In this document: positions 16,387 to 23,972 of the stretch, one piece after another
Layout: each line of letters starts with the position of its first letter
Numbering within the stretch: position 1 is the stretch's first letter
Source of the DNA: WJMT01 sp964445575
GTDB lineage: Bacteria; Acidobacteriota; Aminicenantia; Aminicenantales; Aminicenantaceae
NCBI GenBank assembly: GCA_964445575.1
Contig: CAYULB010000024.1
Coordinates: 1 to 29,734 of the forward strand
Reading direction: 5' to 3'
DNA length: 29,734 nucleotides
Notes under the pieces: model-generated
What the model was told of the DNA's origin: nothing
Seen by the model: only the letters and a program-made list of their open reading frames with translations
Databases searched by the model: none
Program-made: the position numbers and the translations under genes

Positions 16387-17204
16387 TACAGAACCGCTTC
16401 CTCTCCTCTTTCTTTTATCATTTCTTTTATTTCTTTTAAAAGAAGTTTTTTTCGAGCCAGTACCGCTTCAATTTCATAATAATTCAAATATCCAGCCGTA
16501 GCTTCCTTGATTGCATCATAATTTATTGATTTGATCTTTTCTGCAAATCCTTTGGGAAGCATGGGAAACAGCATGGTGCTTCGGAGACCGTGCTTTCCAT
16601 ATATAAGCTGGTCTGTATACACTCTGTTCGTTCGGAATGCCCGGGAGTGATCGATTAAAATGAGGCGCCAATCTTTAGTGTATCTAATGTTCTGCTGAGT
16701 CCTATCTATATTGCCTATCAAATTGTCAAATGCTCTTGATAAATAGATAACTTTTTCCCATTCATCAACTTTATCTTCAGGGACCTCTATTTTCTTCTTC
16801 ACTCTATCCAATTCATTGATCTCAAGTTCCATCCACAATTGGAGAGAGCCCTTCCTCCCTCTAAATCTTCTTTCAACTGTAGGAGAAACCATACCTAAAT
16901 CCAACAGTTTATCCATTTTATAAGCAGCAATTTCATATCTCCATTCATCCTTAAATCCTTTTTGAATGCCTTCTGGATTTTTCCATACTCCACATCTTTG
17001 TGTGTCCCCGAGCTTTAGAAACAATTTTTTGGGATTGGTGATACCTTCTCCTAAATTTTCATAGCCTATTATTTCTGCAGTCTTAAGAAATGTCTCCCAT
17101 TTCTCTCTGTTTTTCAAGGTTTCAGGATCCAACTGGAATCCCATACTTAAAGTAAAGCAAGTTATCAATATAAGGGCAGATGAAAATACTGCTGTTTTTC
17201 TCAT
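16383..17204 (-). CDS. Secreted Fam20/HipA/PI4K-like kinase-fold paralogue 3
   Basis: A 273-residue protein with a signal peptide (about 1-22) and a strong AGGAGGGGG site before its start. It aligns along its whole length with the protein at 6946-7773: GVWK with Lys75, RYEIAAYKM with Glu91, SPTVERRF, GSLQLW, the catalytic loop NIDRTQQN (165-172) and LIDHSRAF (183-190). It ends in GEEAVLY. The motif order resembles small kinases of the HipA/PI4K/Fam20 kind, with presumed ATP lysine, helix-C glutamate, DRxxxN loop and metal Asp all present. Location after export suggests extracytoplasmic phosphorylation, but the substrate is unknown. The gene stands apart from its two paralogues, and its stop codon lies in the TTAA at the edge of the small mobile element. 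Confidence 0.77.
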   Translation of the reverse strand: MRKTAVFSSALILITCFTLSMGFQLDPETLKNREKWETFLKTAEIIGYENLGEGITNPKKLFLKLGDTQRCGVWKNPEGIQKGFKDEWRYEIAAYKMDKLLDLGMVSPTVERRFRGRKGSLQLWMELEINELDRVKKKIEVPEDKVDEWEKVIYLSRAFDNLIGNIDRTQQNIRYTKDWRLILIDHSRAFRTNRVYTDQLIYGKHGLRSTMLFPMLPKGFAEKIKSINYDAIKEATAGYLNYYEIEAVLARKKLLLKEIKEMIKERGEEAVLY

Positions 17205-17356
17205 TTCTCCCCCTCCTTTTTTACCATCACTTTATTATTCTGACTTGCCTTCATACAATCTTACCCTAATATAACAAAGAGGGTTTGCTTATGAAAGAAC
17301 TTTTTATTCTTTATAAAGGGAAAGAAAAGATATTAATTCCTCATGAATTTAATTTT

Positions 17357-17710
17357 CTAGTGCTCGCGATGCTTAAGAGAACGCCAAACAGAAAAGCCGT
17401 AATCTGTAAGGTCTTTCTTTGTCTCTTTGTCTGTTTCTTTTAGTTGGATGCCCAATTCTGTACTTTCTTTTTGAATGTCTATCCATTTTATCTGTCCTGA
17501 AATAAGAGGAGGCACCTTTTTTCCAGGAATATCGACTCTTACTTCTATTCTATCTCCCACTGATAATTCTCTATAACTCGTTAAAATTTTAAGTCCTTCA
17601 GAAGAAATGTTTTTAACAGATATCTTTTCTACTGAACCCTTTTGATAGCGGGCTTCTCCAAAACAACTGCAGTCAAAGCGAAAATGTTTTCTTCTTTCCT
17701 CTCTAATCAT
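17357..17710 (-). CDS. PilZ domain protein (c-di-GMP binding)
   Basis: A single PilZ domain of 117 residues. The N-terminal arginine motif is RRKHFRF (residues 6-12), and the beta-strand motif is NISSEGL (D/NxSxxG), the two elements that grip cyclic-di-GMP. The remainder (VGDRIEVRVDIP, SGQIKWID, ELGIQL) is the usual barrel. It should act as a cytoplasmic cyclic-di-GMP receptor for some surface or secretion process. A TTG one codon upstream (17713) could also serve as start; AGGA lies 8-11 bases before either. No partner gene is adjacent: 150 bases separate it from the kinase-fold gene downstream of it in orientation, which looks independent. Confidence 0.8.
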   Translation of the reverse strand: MIREERRKHFRFDCSCFGEARYQKGSVEKISVKNISSEGLKILTSYRELSVGDRIEVRVDIPGKKVPPLISGQIKWIDIQKESTELGIQLKETDKETKKDLTDYGFSVWRSLKHREH

Positions 17711-17863
17711 CAAAATTCATTTCCTGGCATTTATACCATATATTGAGTTCTCTCGATAGAACATACGATTTGTTGAGTGCATTGTCAACCAGCTTATTCT
17801 CTCTCTCAATCACCTCAGTTTATTTTGTTCATATATTTAGTCGTGGAAAAAACTAATAAATGG

Positions 17864-17910
17864 AAATGACAACACAACCGTTCTATTAATGTTTCACTTT
17901 TTTGTCATTT
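17864..17910 (-). terminator. Inverted repeat spanning the stop codon of the VPS10/BNR gene
   Basis: AAATGACAA (17864-17872) and TTGTCATTT (17902-17910) form a perfect 9-base stem around a 29-base loop, the upstream arm containing the TGA stop. On the minus strand a TTTTTT run follows about a dozen bases later. It could be a weak terminator or an mRNA 3' end structure at the end of the polyamine/VPS10 run. Confidence 0.35.
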
Positions 17911-20900
17911 GTTCTTGGGAACAATGATCCCAGCAAAGCCTTTTTCTTTCAGGAACGAATTAAAAGCAGGAAGGTCTTCCATTAAAATCTTTTGAAAATT
18001 TCGCATTTGCAGCTCTAGTCTTTTTTTCAGAACAGCATGGACTTCTCTCTGCTGCTTATTAGGAGCAAAATCCACATTCCCAGCCAAATCTCCCGCTAAA
18101 ACAGACAGCTTACAGTACAATTTATGGGGATAACGAAAAGATTTTGAATCGCCCTCTGCTAAAATAGGCTGAAAAAGCTCATCTTCCACTGAACGGAGTT
18201 TCTGGTCAAATCTGTCTATATCTGAAACCATCTGTTCCTGTTTGTCTTGAGACAGCACACCTTTTAAGTCATACAGCTGTTTCCGCATCCATTCAATCTG
18301 ATTTATCATGCCTGAAACATGATTAAGGTCTTCTCTTATCTCCTTTTGCATCTCAACCTGTTCATTTATTTCTTCCACTGTTCCTTTGGAATTAGGGTCC
18401 TTTACCACTTTCAATCCTCTGGTTAACTCTTTTTCTCCTATGGTCAGTTTAACGGTATACTCTCCAGGTGCGGCCAGAAATCCTCTGAATCCTCCGCTGG
18501 TCCCCCAACTCAATATGGGGTACCACCCTTCTCTTTCCCAAAGCTTATGAAATCTCTTTTCTTCGACTACATGTGGGTTTCCTGGAGGTTTCATGCGGAG
18601 TTTTGCTGTTTTCGCAGGGTAATGCCTGAGATTCCACGCCACTCTATTGATTCCTTTATGACTTGTCCCATTTAAAGAATTCACCAAATTTCCATTACTA
18701 TCAAATATTTCAATCCTGACTCTGGTCTTTTGGCTTTCTTTAAGGTAATAATCAATATAAGCACGAGGATAAACCCAAGGACCCCCGGCTTGACTGTGGA
18801 GTCTGTAGACATTTTTAGGATTAAAAAGATGGATATCAGATTCCAGAACCCTTTTGTTTAACTGCTGAAGCGGAGATATATCATCCATTATCCAGAAACC
18901 TCTTCCATAGGTGGCGACTACCAAGTCATTAAAATCTTCCTGGACTACCATATGATGGACAGGAGCATGGGGAAGATTGTTCTGCAGAGAAAGCCAGTCT
19001 TTTCCGTCATTAAAACTTACATATATTGAGTTTTCTGTTCCTAGATAGAGAAGCCCCTTTCTCACGGGGTCTTCATGAATCCAATGTGCATAGCTGAATA
19101 CACTTTTAGGGATACCGGAGCTTATGGACTTCCATGTCTTTCCATAATCTTCTGTTTTGTAAACATAAGGATCACGATCATTCATTTGATGGAAGTCAAT
19201 AGTGATATAGGCTGTGCCAGCATCATATTTAGAGGGTTCAATATTGCTGATGGTTCCCCACTCTGGAAGATCTGGAATGTTGTCAGACACTTTAATCCAT
19301 GTTTTTCCGCCATCTCGAGTGATATGAACCAAACCGTCATTGCTTCCTGCCCATATACATCCCTCCTCAACCGGAGATTCTGCGATGGCGAACACACAGC
19401 ATCCATATTCCACAGCTAGATTATCCCGGGTCAGTCCTCCTGACGGCCCCATTTTGCTCTGGTCATTCGTGGTGAGGTCAGGGCTGATCAATTCCCAGCT
19501 TCTCCCTCCATCCGTTGTCATATGCACAAATTGGCTTCCCACATAGACCCTGTTGCGGTCATGGGGTGATATATGAATCGGAAAGGTCCAATTAAAGCGA
19601 TACTTTACTACAGCGGCGTGGGAACCATATATGGACTCGGGCCAGACATGGACTGTATTGATATGACCGGTTTCATAATCCGCTCTTTGAAGGTCTGCGT
19701 TATAGCTTCCTCCCCATACAATATCTGGATTCACAGGGTCTGGTATTACAAATCCACATTCTCCACCTGCTGTCTCTTCCCAAAGGGAATTATAAATTCC
19801 CCACCTGCTGACGGATCCTGTATTGGGCCCCTTATAAGCACTTCCATCCTGACGGCCTCCATAAACATAATAAGGAACTTGATTATCTACAGCCACATGA
19901 TACATCTGGGCAATGGGAAGATTGACCCACTTCCAAGATTTTCCTCTGTTAAGAGTGATCATTACCCCTCCATCATTACTGATCATCATTCTATCTGGAT
20001 TTTCAGGGTCAGCCCACATATCATGGCAGTCCCCTCCCCAGGGCACTGTTTCCGTGGTGTACCCTCCATCAAACGTTCTGCTCTGGCTGTTAGCAGCAAA
20101 ATATACTTCATTCTCATCTTCAGGATTGACCATGATTCGAGAAGCATAATGCGGCCTTTCATTGAGAAGTCTGTTGTAACTTACAAGCTTCCAATTACTG
20201 CCGCCATCCTCTGATCTCCATAATACACCTCTATTGGGATGACCTGTTTCCATCAATGCATAGACAACATTTGAGTTGCTCGGAGCTATGGCAATCCCGA
20301 CCTTTCCAATGGGAGGCTCAGGAAGTCCGTTTCCGGTGAGACGATTCCAGGTTTCTCCTCCATCTGTTGACTTCCAAATCCCTCCATTGGGGCCTCCGCT
20401 TTCTCTTCCCCAGGTTTTTATGATAAGAGGCCACATCCCAGCAAACAAGATTCTTGGATTATTGGGGTCCATAGCTATCTCAAAACAACCTGTATGCTCA
20501 TCCACAAACAGAACCTGCTCCCAGGTTTTCCCCCCATCTTCTGTTCGAAACACTCCTCTTTCTTTCTGGGGGCCATAGCAGTGCCCCATGGCAGCCACAA
20601 AGACAATGCTAGAATCTCTTGGGTCTATAACCACCCTTCCGATTCTTCCGGTTTTATCCAGCCCCATATGGCTCCAACTTTTCCCGGCATCAGTGGATTT
20701 ATAAACCCCGTTTCCAATGGATATGTTGCTGCGGACAAAGGCTTCGCCTGTGCCAGCCCACAACACATTGGGATCAGAGGGAGCCACAGCTAACGCTCCT
20801 ATAGACTGGGCTTTCTGGTCATCAAATACGGGCTCCCAGTGCTCGCCTCCATCTGTAGATTTCCATATTCCTCCTGATGCTGCTCCAATATAATAAATAA

Positions 20901-21099
20901 GAGGGTCTCCAGGGATTCCCACTACAGCAGAGGTACGGTTGCCTGGAGGACCGATATGGCGGTATTGAAGAACCCTGTACACATCAGAAGTTATATTTTG
21001 AGAATATCCATGCGAAAGAAAAGCAAAGACCCAAATTATCATCAAAGACAGAACCCAAAATACACAACTTCCCTTTCTTTTTTTATTTAGACAAGCCAT
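17905..21099 (-). CDS. Secreted sortilin/VPS10-type BNR-repeat propeller protein
   Basis: A 1064-residue exported protein (signal peptide about 12-33). About ten Asp-box repeats of the form SxDGGxxW run through the first 700 residues, starting with STDGGEHW (81-88) and including STDAGKSW, TEDGGKTW, STDGGETW, SEDGGSNW, TTDGGRSW and TRDGGKTW; these build one or two multi-bladed beta-propellers as in sortilin and some glycoside hydrolases. After about residue 780 comes a beta-sandwich segment (RVRIEIFDSNGNLVNSLNG), resembling FlgD-like Ig folds, and then a helical tail. Databases often call such proteins glycosyl hydrolases, but no catalytic residues can be named here, so a binding role is equally likely. 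It starts 23 bases after the agmatinase gene with a good AGGAGG site, so it may share the polyamine transcript. Confidence 0.85.
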   Translation of the reverse strand: MACLNKKRKGSCVFWVLSLMIIWVFAFLSHGYSQNITSDVYRVLQYRHIGPPGNRTSAVVGIPGDPLIYYIGAASGGIWKSTDGGEHWEPVFDDQKAQSIGALAVAPSDPNVLWAGTGEAFVRSNISIGNGVYKSTDAGKSWSHMGLDKTGRIGRVVIDPRDSSIVFVAAMGHCYGPQKERGVFRTEDGGKTWEQVLFVDEHTGCFEIAMDPNNPRILFAGMWPLIIKTWGRESGGPNGGIWKSTDGGETWNRLTGNGLPEPPIGKVGIAIAPSNSNVVYALMETGHPNRGVLWRSEDGGSNWKLVSYNRLLNERPHYASRIMVNPEDENEVYFAANSQSRTFDGGYTTETVPWGGDCHDMWADPENPDRMMISNDGGVMITLNRGKSWKWVNLPIAQMYHVAVDNQVPYYVYGGRQDGSAYKGPNTGSVSRWGIYNSLWEETAGGECGFVIPDPVNPDIVWGGSYNADLQRADYETGHINTVHVWPESIYGSHAAVVKYRFNWTFPIHISPHDRNRVYVGSQFVHMTTDGGRSWELISPDLTTNDQSKMGPSGGLTRDNLAVEYGCCVFAIAESPVEEGCIWAGSNDGLVHITRDGGKTWIKVSDNIPDLPEWGTISNIEPSKYDAGTAYITIDFHQMNDRDPYVYKTEDYGKTWKSISSGIPKSVFSYAHWIHEDPVRKGLLYLGTENSIYVSFNDGKDWLSLQNNLPHAPVHHMVVQEDFNDLVVATYGRGFWIMDDISPLQQLNKRVLESDIHLFNPKNVYRLHSQAGGPWVYPRAYIDYYLKESQKTRVRIEIFDSNGNLVNSLNGTSHKGINRVAWNLRHYPAKTAKLRMKPPGNPHVVEEKRFHKLWEREGWYPILSWGTSGGFRGFLAAPGEYTVKLTIGEKELTRGLKVVKDPNSKGTVEEINEQVEMQKEIREDLNHVSGMINQIEWMRKQLYDLKGVLSQDKQEQMVSDIDRFDQKLRSVEDELFQPILAEGDSKSFRYPHKLYCKLSVLAGDLAGNVDFAPNKQQREVHAVLKKRLELQMRNFQKILMEDLPAFNSFLKEKGFAGIIVPKNK

Positions 21100-21122
21100 A
21101 AAAAAACCTCCTAAAAATATTT

Positions 21123-21974
21123 TTATTTTTTAAAAATATAACTCAAAAGTTTATAGACTAATTTGGCAGAAAGAAAATCAGGAGATTTGTTTTGGTCATT
21201 AGGACACAGTTCTACCACATCAAAAGATATGATTTCTTTAGACTCAGCAACCTTTTTTAAAAAATCCAACACCCTATACCACCCCAGGCCTCCCGGCTCT
21301 GGAGTTCCCGTACTCGGCATAATAGAAGTTTCAAAAACATCCACATCAATGGTTATGTAAACTTTCTCCTCAAGTTTGTTCAATGCGCTTTTGATCCATA
21401 AGTCATTGTCATAGATATCCTTTGCAAGAAATACCCGGTTCCAGTCAACAAGATCGATTTCTTCCTCTGCTGTACTTCTAATCCCCACTTGGACTATCGG
21501 ACAGATTTCCTTTACTCTTGCCATAACTGAAGCATGACTGTAGGGACTTCCCTTATAACTTTCTCTTAAATCAGTATGAGCGTCTAGTTGAAGAACTGAA
21601 AATTTCTGATGATTCTTTTTTAGTGCTTTAACAACCCCAGTCGTTATAGAGTGCTCCCCTCCTAATATGACCATAAATTTGTCTTTGTGCTTCTCCGTTT
21701 CTGATTGGATTTTTGATATAACAGATTCAGGCTTTTCACTGTTCTTCACTTTCAAATAAGGCAGAGTGTGGATTCCTTTTCGGTAAACACTGATTTTGGT
21801 TTCTATATCATACAGTTCTAAATATTCAGATGCTTCGATAATGGCAGCAGGGCCTTTGGAAGAACCTTTTATCCAAGAGCTTGTTCCATCATAAGGGACG
21901 GGCAGTATCACGATCTCTGACTCTTGATAGCTGAAATGTTCTTTTTTACTCAAACCCCCGAACTGCTTCATCAT
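21123..21974 (-). CDS. speB: Agmatinase (ureohydrolase family)
   Basis: A 283-residue manganese ureohydrolase. The metal ligands are all present: GGEHS (105-109; His108), DAHTDLR (131-137; Asp131, His133, Asp135) and TIDVDVF (208-214; Asp210, Asp212). Substrate-side features include SHAS (146-149) and STGTPEPGGL (221-230), the latter typical of agmatinases. It hydrolyses agmatine to putrescine and urea in the cytosol. Arginase or formiminoglutamase (HutG) are relatives, but the arginine decarboxylase two genes upstream makes agmatine the natural substrate. Its ATG overlaps the stop of the deoxyhypusine-synthase-like gene (ATGA), indicating translational coupling. Confidence 0.9.
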   Translation of the reverse strand: MMKQFGGLSKKEHFSYQESEIVILPVPYDGTSSWIKGSSKGPAAIIEASEYLELYDIETKISVYRKGIHTLPYLKVKNSEKPESVISKIQSETEKHKDKFMVILGGEHSITTGVVKALKKNHQKFSVLQLDAHTDLRESYKGSPYSHASVMARVKEICPIVQVGIRSTAEEEIDLVDWNRVFLAKDIYDNDLWIKSALNKLEEKVYITIDVDVFETSIMPSTGTPEPGGLGWYRVLDFLKKVAESKEIISFDVVELCPNDQNKSPDFLSAKLVYKLLSYIFKK

Positions 21975-23014
21975 TTAGCAGATTCCATTCTTTCAATGAT
22001 AGACCTTAAAAGCAGAGGCCAAGCTATGGTTGCGTCCGCTATCACTTCAGCCCACATCCCACCTTCTGATTTAGGTATAAATTTGCCCCACGAGACTCCC
22101 TCTCGGTAGGTACAACCACTGAGCCCTCCCCAGTGTACAGGTTCCGGACATATTCTGACCCCATATTTGAATTTTTTCTGAGGCAGTTTCTCTCCCAATT
22201 TGTGACTTATGATATCAATATAAGGAGCGACCTGCTGAGCCCAATTACGGGGGACTCCCCCACCTATTGTAAAAATACCAATTTTTTGGCTTCTGGCAAT
22301 CCTTTCTGTGTAATCATCCATATCGAGAAAAGGGTCAAAAGCAACCAAAGGCTTGTTATTTTTTCTCTGTTTTCTTCTGAACACTCCGACATCAATTCCA
22401 AGCTCTGAATCAGTAAAAGCAGGTATATACACAGGAATTCCTTTTTGAGCTGCAGATTTTAATATTCCCCGTCCTTTGGTATTTTTTAAAAGATAGTTTC
22501 CTAATGCTTGACAGAACTTCACACTTGACAATGGCTTGTCTAAATCCCAATGGCTCAAAACTTTATTGATTATTTTTTCAATATCATCCAGGTTTTTTTC
22601 CAGTTCAATGGTATCATAGACTCTGTTAAATCCTAACTTATAGTAATTCAAGTCATCCACATAGGGATCGCATTTGAAGTGAGCAAATCCTACTGATTCC
22701 ACAAATCCATGAGCCATAAGAGCCCCTGTTGAGACCACAGCATCCAGCATTTCTCTTTCTATCATCTCACATACCAGCAAACCCATCTTTGCTATGGTCA
22801 TCGCTCCTGAAAAAGTGCCCACCACAAAGCAGCCCGGATCTGAAATCATTTTATACAGAACATCATGGGCTTCACCTAAAGCTCTGCCTCCGAATGCTGT
22901 GTGCTTCATCTGTGCGACCAATTCCAGCACACTGTTGCATTTTGAAATGTCTAAAGGCTTTAGGGGCTTTAATCCTTTGTCAAAACCATCAGAAAACTTA
23001 TCATATTTTCTCAT
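21971..23014 (-). CDS. Deoxyhypusine synthase-like enzyme, probable homospermidine synthase
   Basis: A 347-residue protein of the deoxyhypusine synthase fold. It has AFGGRALGEA (40-49), VGTFSGAMT (65-73), the NAD-site region VVSTGALMAHGFVE (93-106), GIFTIGGGVPRNW (246-258) and EGVSWGK (305-311), where Lys311 corresponds to the lysine that forms the aminobutyl-imine intermediate. Bacteria lack the eIF5A substrate, and I recall bacterial members of this clade being reported to move an aminobutyl group onto putrescine, giving homospermidine. The gene sits between arginine decarboxylase and agmatinase, which fits putrescine as substrate. Its ribosome-binding site (AAAGGA) lies in one arm of a long inverted repeat. 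The exact product is not decided by the sequence. Confidence 0.85.
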   Translation of the reverse strand: MRKYDKFSDGFDKGLKPLKPLDISKCNSVLELVAQMKHTAFGGRALGEAHDVLYKMISDPGCFVVGTFSGAMTIAKMGLLVCEMIEREMLDAVVSTGALMAHGFVESVGFAHFKCDPYVDDLNYYKLGFNRVYDTIELEKNLDDIEKIINKVLSHWDLDKPLSSVKFCQALGNYLLKNTKGRGILKSAAQKGIPVYIPAFTDSELGIDVGVFRRKQRKNNKPLVAFDPFLDMDDYTERIARSQKIGIFTIGGGVPRNWAQQVAPYIDIISHKLGEKLPQKKFKYGVRICPEPVHWGGLSGCTYREGVSWGKFIPKSEGGMWAEVIADATIAWPLLLRSIIERMESAK

Positions 23015-23023
23015 TTTATTATC

Positions 23024-23135
23024 CTTTGTTTAAACAAATAGAAAGCACTATCCATTAGCTGTTATTAATATTTCCTGGAAACGGCAGCCAATAATAAGTC
23101 CACGTTAACACAGTGCTTTCTCTTTTTAAACAAAG
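23024..23135 (-). promoter_or_regulatory. Intercistronic inverted repeat masking the ribosome-binding site of the synthase gene
   Basis: The arms 23112-23135 and 23024-23049 pair over most of about 24 bases (CTTTGTTTAAA with TTTAAACAAAG, and AGAAAGCACT with AGTGCTTTCT, separated by a small internal bulge). Read on the minus strand, the second arm includes the AAAGG Shine-Dalgarno sequence ten bases before the start codon at 23014, so the folded form would hide it. The 62-base spacer has an inner stem (23085-23091 with 23055-23061, seven pairs with one G-U). This looks like a translation switch for the second polyamine gene; the trigger is unknown. Confidence 0.5.
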
Positions 23136-23140
23136 CCAAG

Positions 23141-23695
23141 CTAAATATCTTCGCTGATAAAAACTGCGGCAGCAATCACAGTGGTCCAGTTTCCCTCTTT
23201 GTCTCCCTTAACAGACTTTGTCACGTTCCTGGTCTTGACAATTTTTCCACTCATTTTAAAAACCTGTTTCTTTTCATTCCAGGCTTCATCTACATTGAAT
23301 TTTATCCCAAATGTACTTGCCAGCATCGAAGCAGCCAAGTCTTCGGCATGGTCTCCTGCTTTCTTTGCAAGCTCCCCAAATGAATGATGTTCTGAAATAT
23401 ATCCGTAAGTTTTTTCATCTGTGGGAAGAGCCAGTCCTATAGAGGCAGTGACCACTCGATTCGGTTCCTGAGTCGCGTTCTTTGCCATCACACAATGTAC
23501 GATTTGTCCTGGCTTCAGAATTTTCAACCCTTCTTTTCTTGGTATTAACTTGCATTTTGGAGGAAAAATGCTGGATACAGAGACAATGTTGAATTTTTCT
23601 ATGCCTGCTTCTCTTAATGCATATTCGAATGACTGAAGCTGTTCTTTATGGACTCCAACTCCTTTGGTAAAAAACATTTTAACAGGAATAATCAT
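23141..23695 (-). CDS. pdaD: Pyruvoyl-dependent arginine decarboxylase
   Basis: A 184-residue proenzyme of the PvlArgDC family. FTKGVGVHKEQLQSFEYAL (9-27) is the typical N-terminal segment, and VSSIFPP (39-46) holds the Ser41-Ser42 bond that self-cleaves; Ser42 becomes the pyruvoyl group of the alpha subunit. Later blocks GLALPTDEKTYGYISEHHSFGE and HAEDLAASMLASTFGI also match the family. It decarboxylates arginine to agmatine without PLP in the cytosol. A very strong AGGAGGAGGGG stretch precedes the ATG. It is the first gene of the polyamine run, and an ARG-box-like sequence lies about 90-110 bases upstream. Confidence 0.92.
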   Translation of the reverse strand: MIIPVKMFFTKGVGVHKEQLQSFEYALREAGIEKFNIVSVSSIFPPKCKLIPRKEGLKILKPGQIVHCVMAKNATQEPNRVVTASIGLALPTDEKTYGYISEHHSFGELAKKAGDHAEDLAASMLASTFGIKFNVDEAWNEKKQVFKMSGKIVKTRNVTKSVKGDKEGNWTTVIAAAVFISEDI

Positions 23696-23757
23696 AGCCC
23701 CTCCTCCTTCTTTGTATTGGGGAAAACAATTTAATAAAAACCATTATTTTTTTTTAT

Positions 23758-23769
23758 AATGATATCATT
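23758..23769. promoter_or_regulatory. Perfect 12-base palindrome upstream of pdaD
   Basis: AATGATATCATT is fully self-complementary and lies 63-74 bases upstream of the pdaD start codon, between the ARG-box-like site and the gene. It could be a second operator half or a separate site. A 12-base AT-rich palindrome may also arise by chance. Confidence 0.25.
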
Positions 23770-23785
23770 TTCACTGCTTTTATCC

Positions 23786-23803
23786 CAGTAATATTTATTC
23801 AAA
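23786..23803 (-). promoter_or_regulatory. ARG-box-like ArgR/AhrC operator
   Basis: On the minus strand this 18-base site fits 14 to 15 of the 16 constrained positions of the ArgR consensus TNTGAATWWWWATTCANW; the mismatches are at the C, A and final W near its end. It lies 91-108 bases upstream of an arginine-consuming gene, where arginine-dependent control would make sense. Functional boxes usually come in pairs, and I found no second clear copy. Confidence 0.4.
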
Positions 23804-23832
23804 TTTATCATAAAGAGGTCATTCACCCTTTC

Positions 23833-23920
23833 CTATTTACTGCTTTTTGAAAAAGTCTTGCATATCCCAGAAAATAAATTAATAATGAAAACATCGCCAT
23901 TTTTTTATGAATAGGTCAGG
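23833..23920 (+). repeat. Dispersed repeat copy 3
   Basis: About 88 bases match copy 1 in the same orientation and copy 2 inverted, including the ACATCGCCATTTTTTTATGA block and the end TGAATAGGTCAGG (23908-23920). Unlike the other copies it is followed by CTAG rather than TTAA, and no matching far end is found upstream, so it looks like a decayed or partial copy. It lies between the divergent pdaD operon and the aminotransferase gene. Confidence 0.75.
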
Positions 23921-23972
23921 CTAGATAAGATTGGTTTTGAATAAAGTGTAATCTTCTAATAAAGGAGCAAAA

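Noticed and set aside
17292..17447. Possible 51-residue plus-strand protein starting at ATG 17292 with GAGGG upstream
   Set aside because: Most of it runs antisense through the PilZ gene, its sequence is low in complexity and ends in a Phe/Cys-rich tail, and no recognisable features are present.
19573..20214. 213-codon open frame on the plus strand within the VPS10/BNR gene
   Set aside because: It is the antisense of repetitive Asp-box coding sequence; the minus-strand reading has a signal peptide, ribosome-binding site and family motifs throughout.
19340..21099. Tandem DNA repeats or CRISPR-like spacing inside the VPS10/BNR gene
   Set aside because: The periodic signal comes from Asp-box protein repeats with irregular spacing and diverged DNA; there are no identical direct repeats.
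21123..21974. Formiminoglutamase (HutG) completing histidine degradation
   Set aside because: The protein shares the ureohydrolase fold, but it is translationally coupled to polyamine genes and is far from the hut-like operon, so agmatinase fits better.
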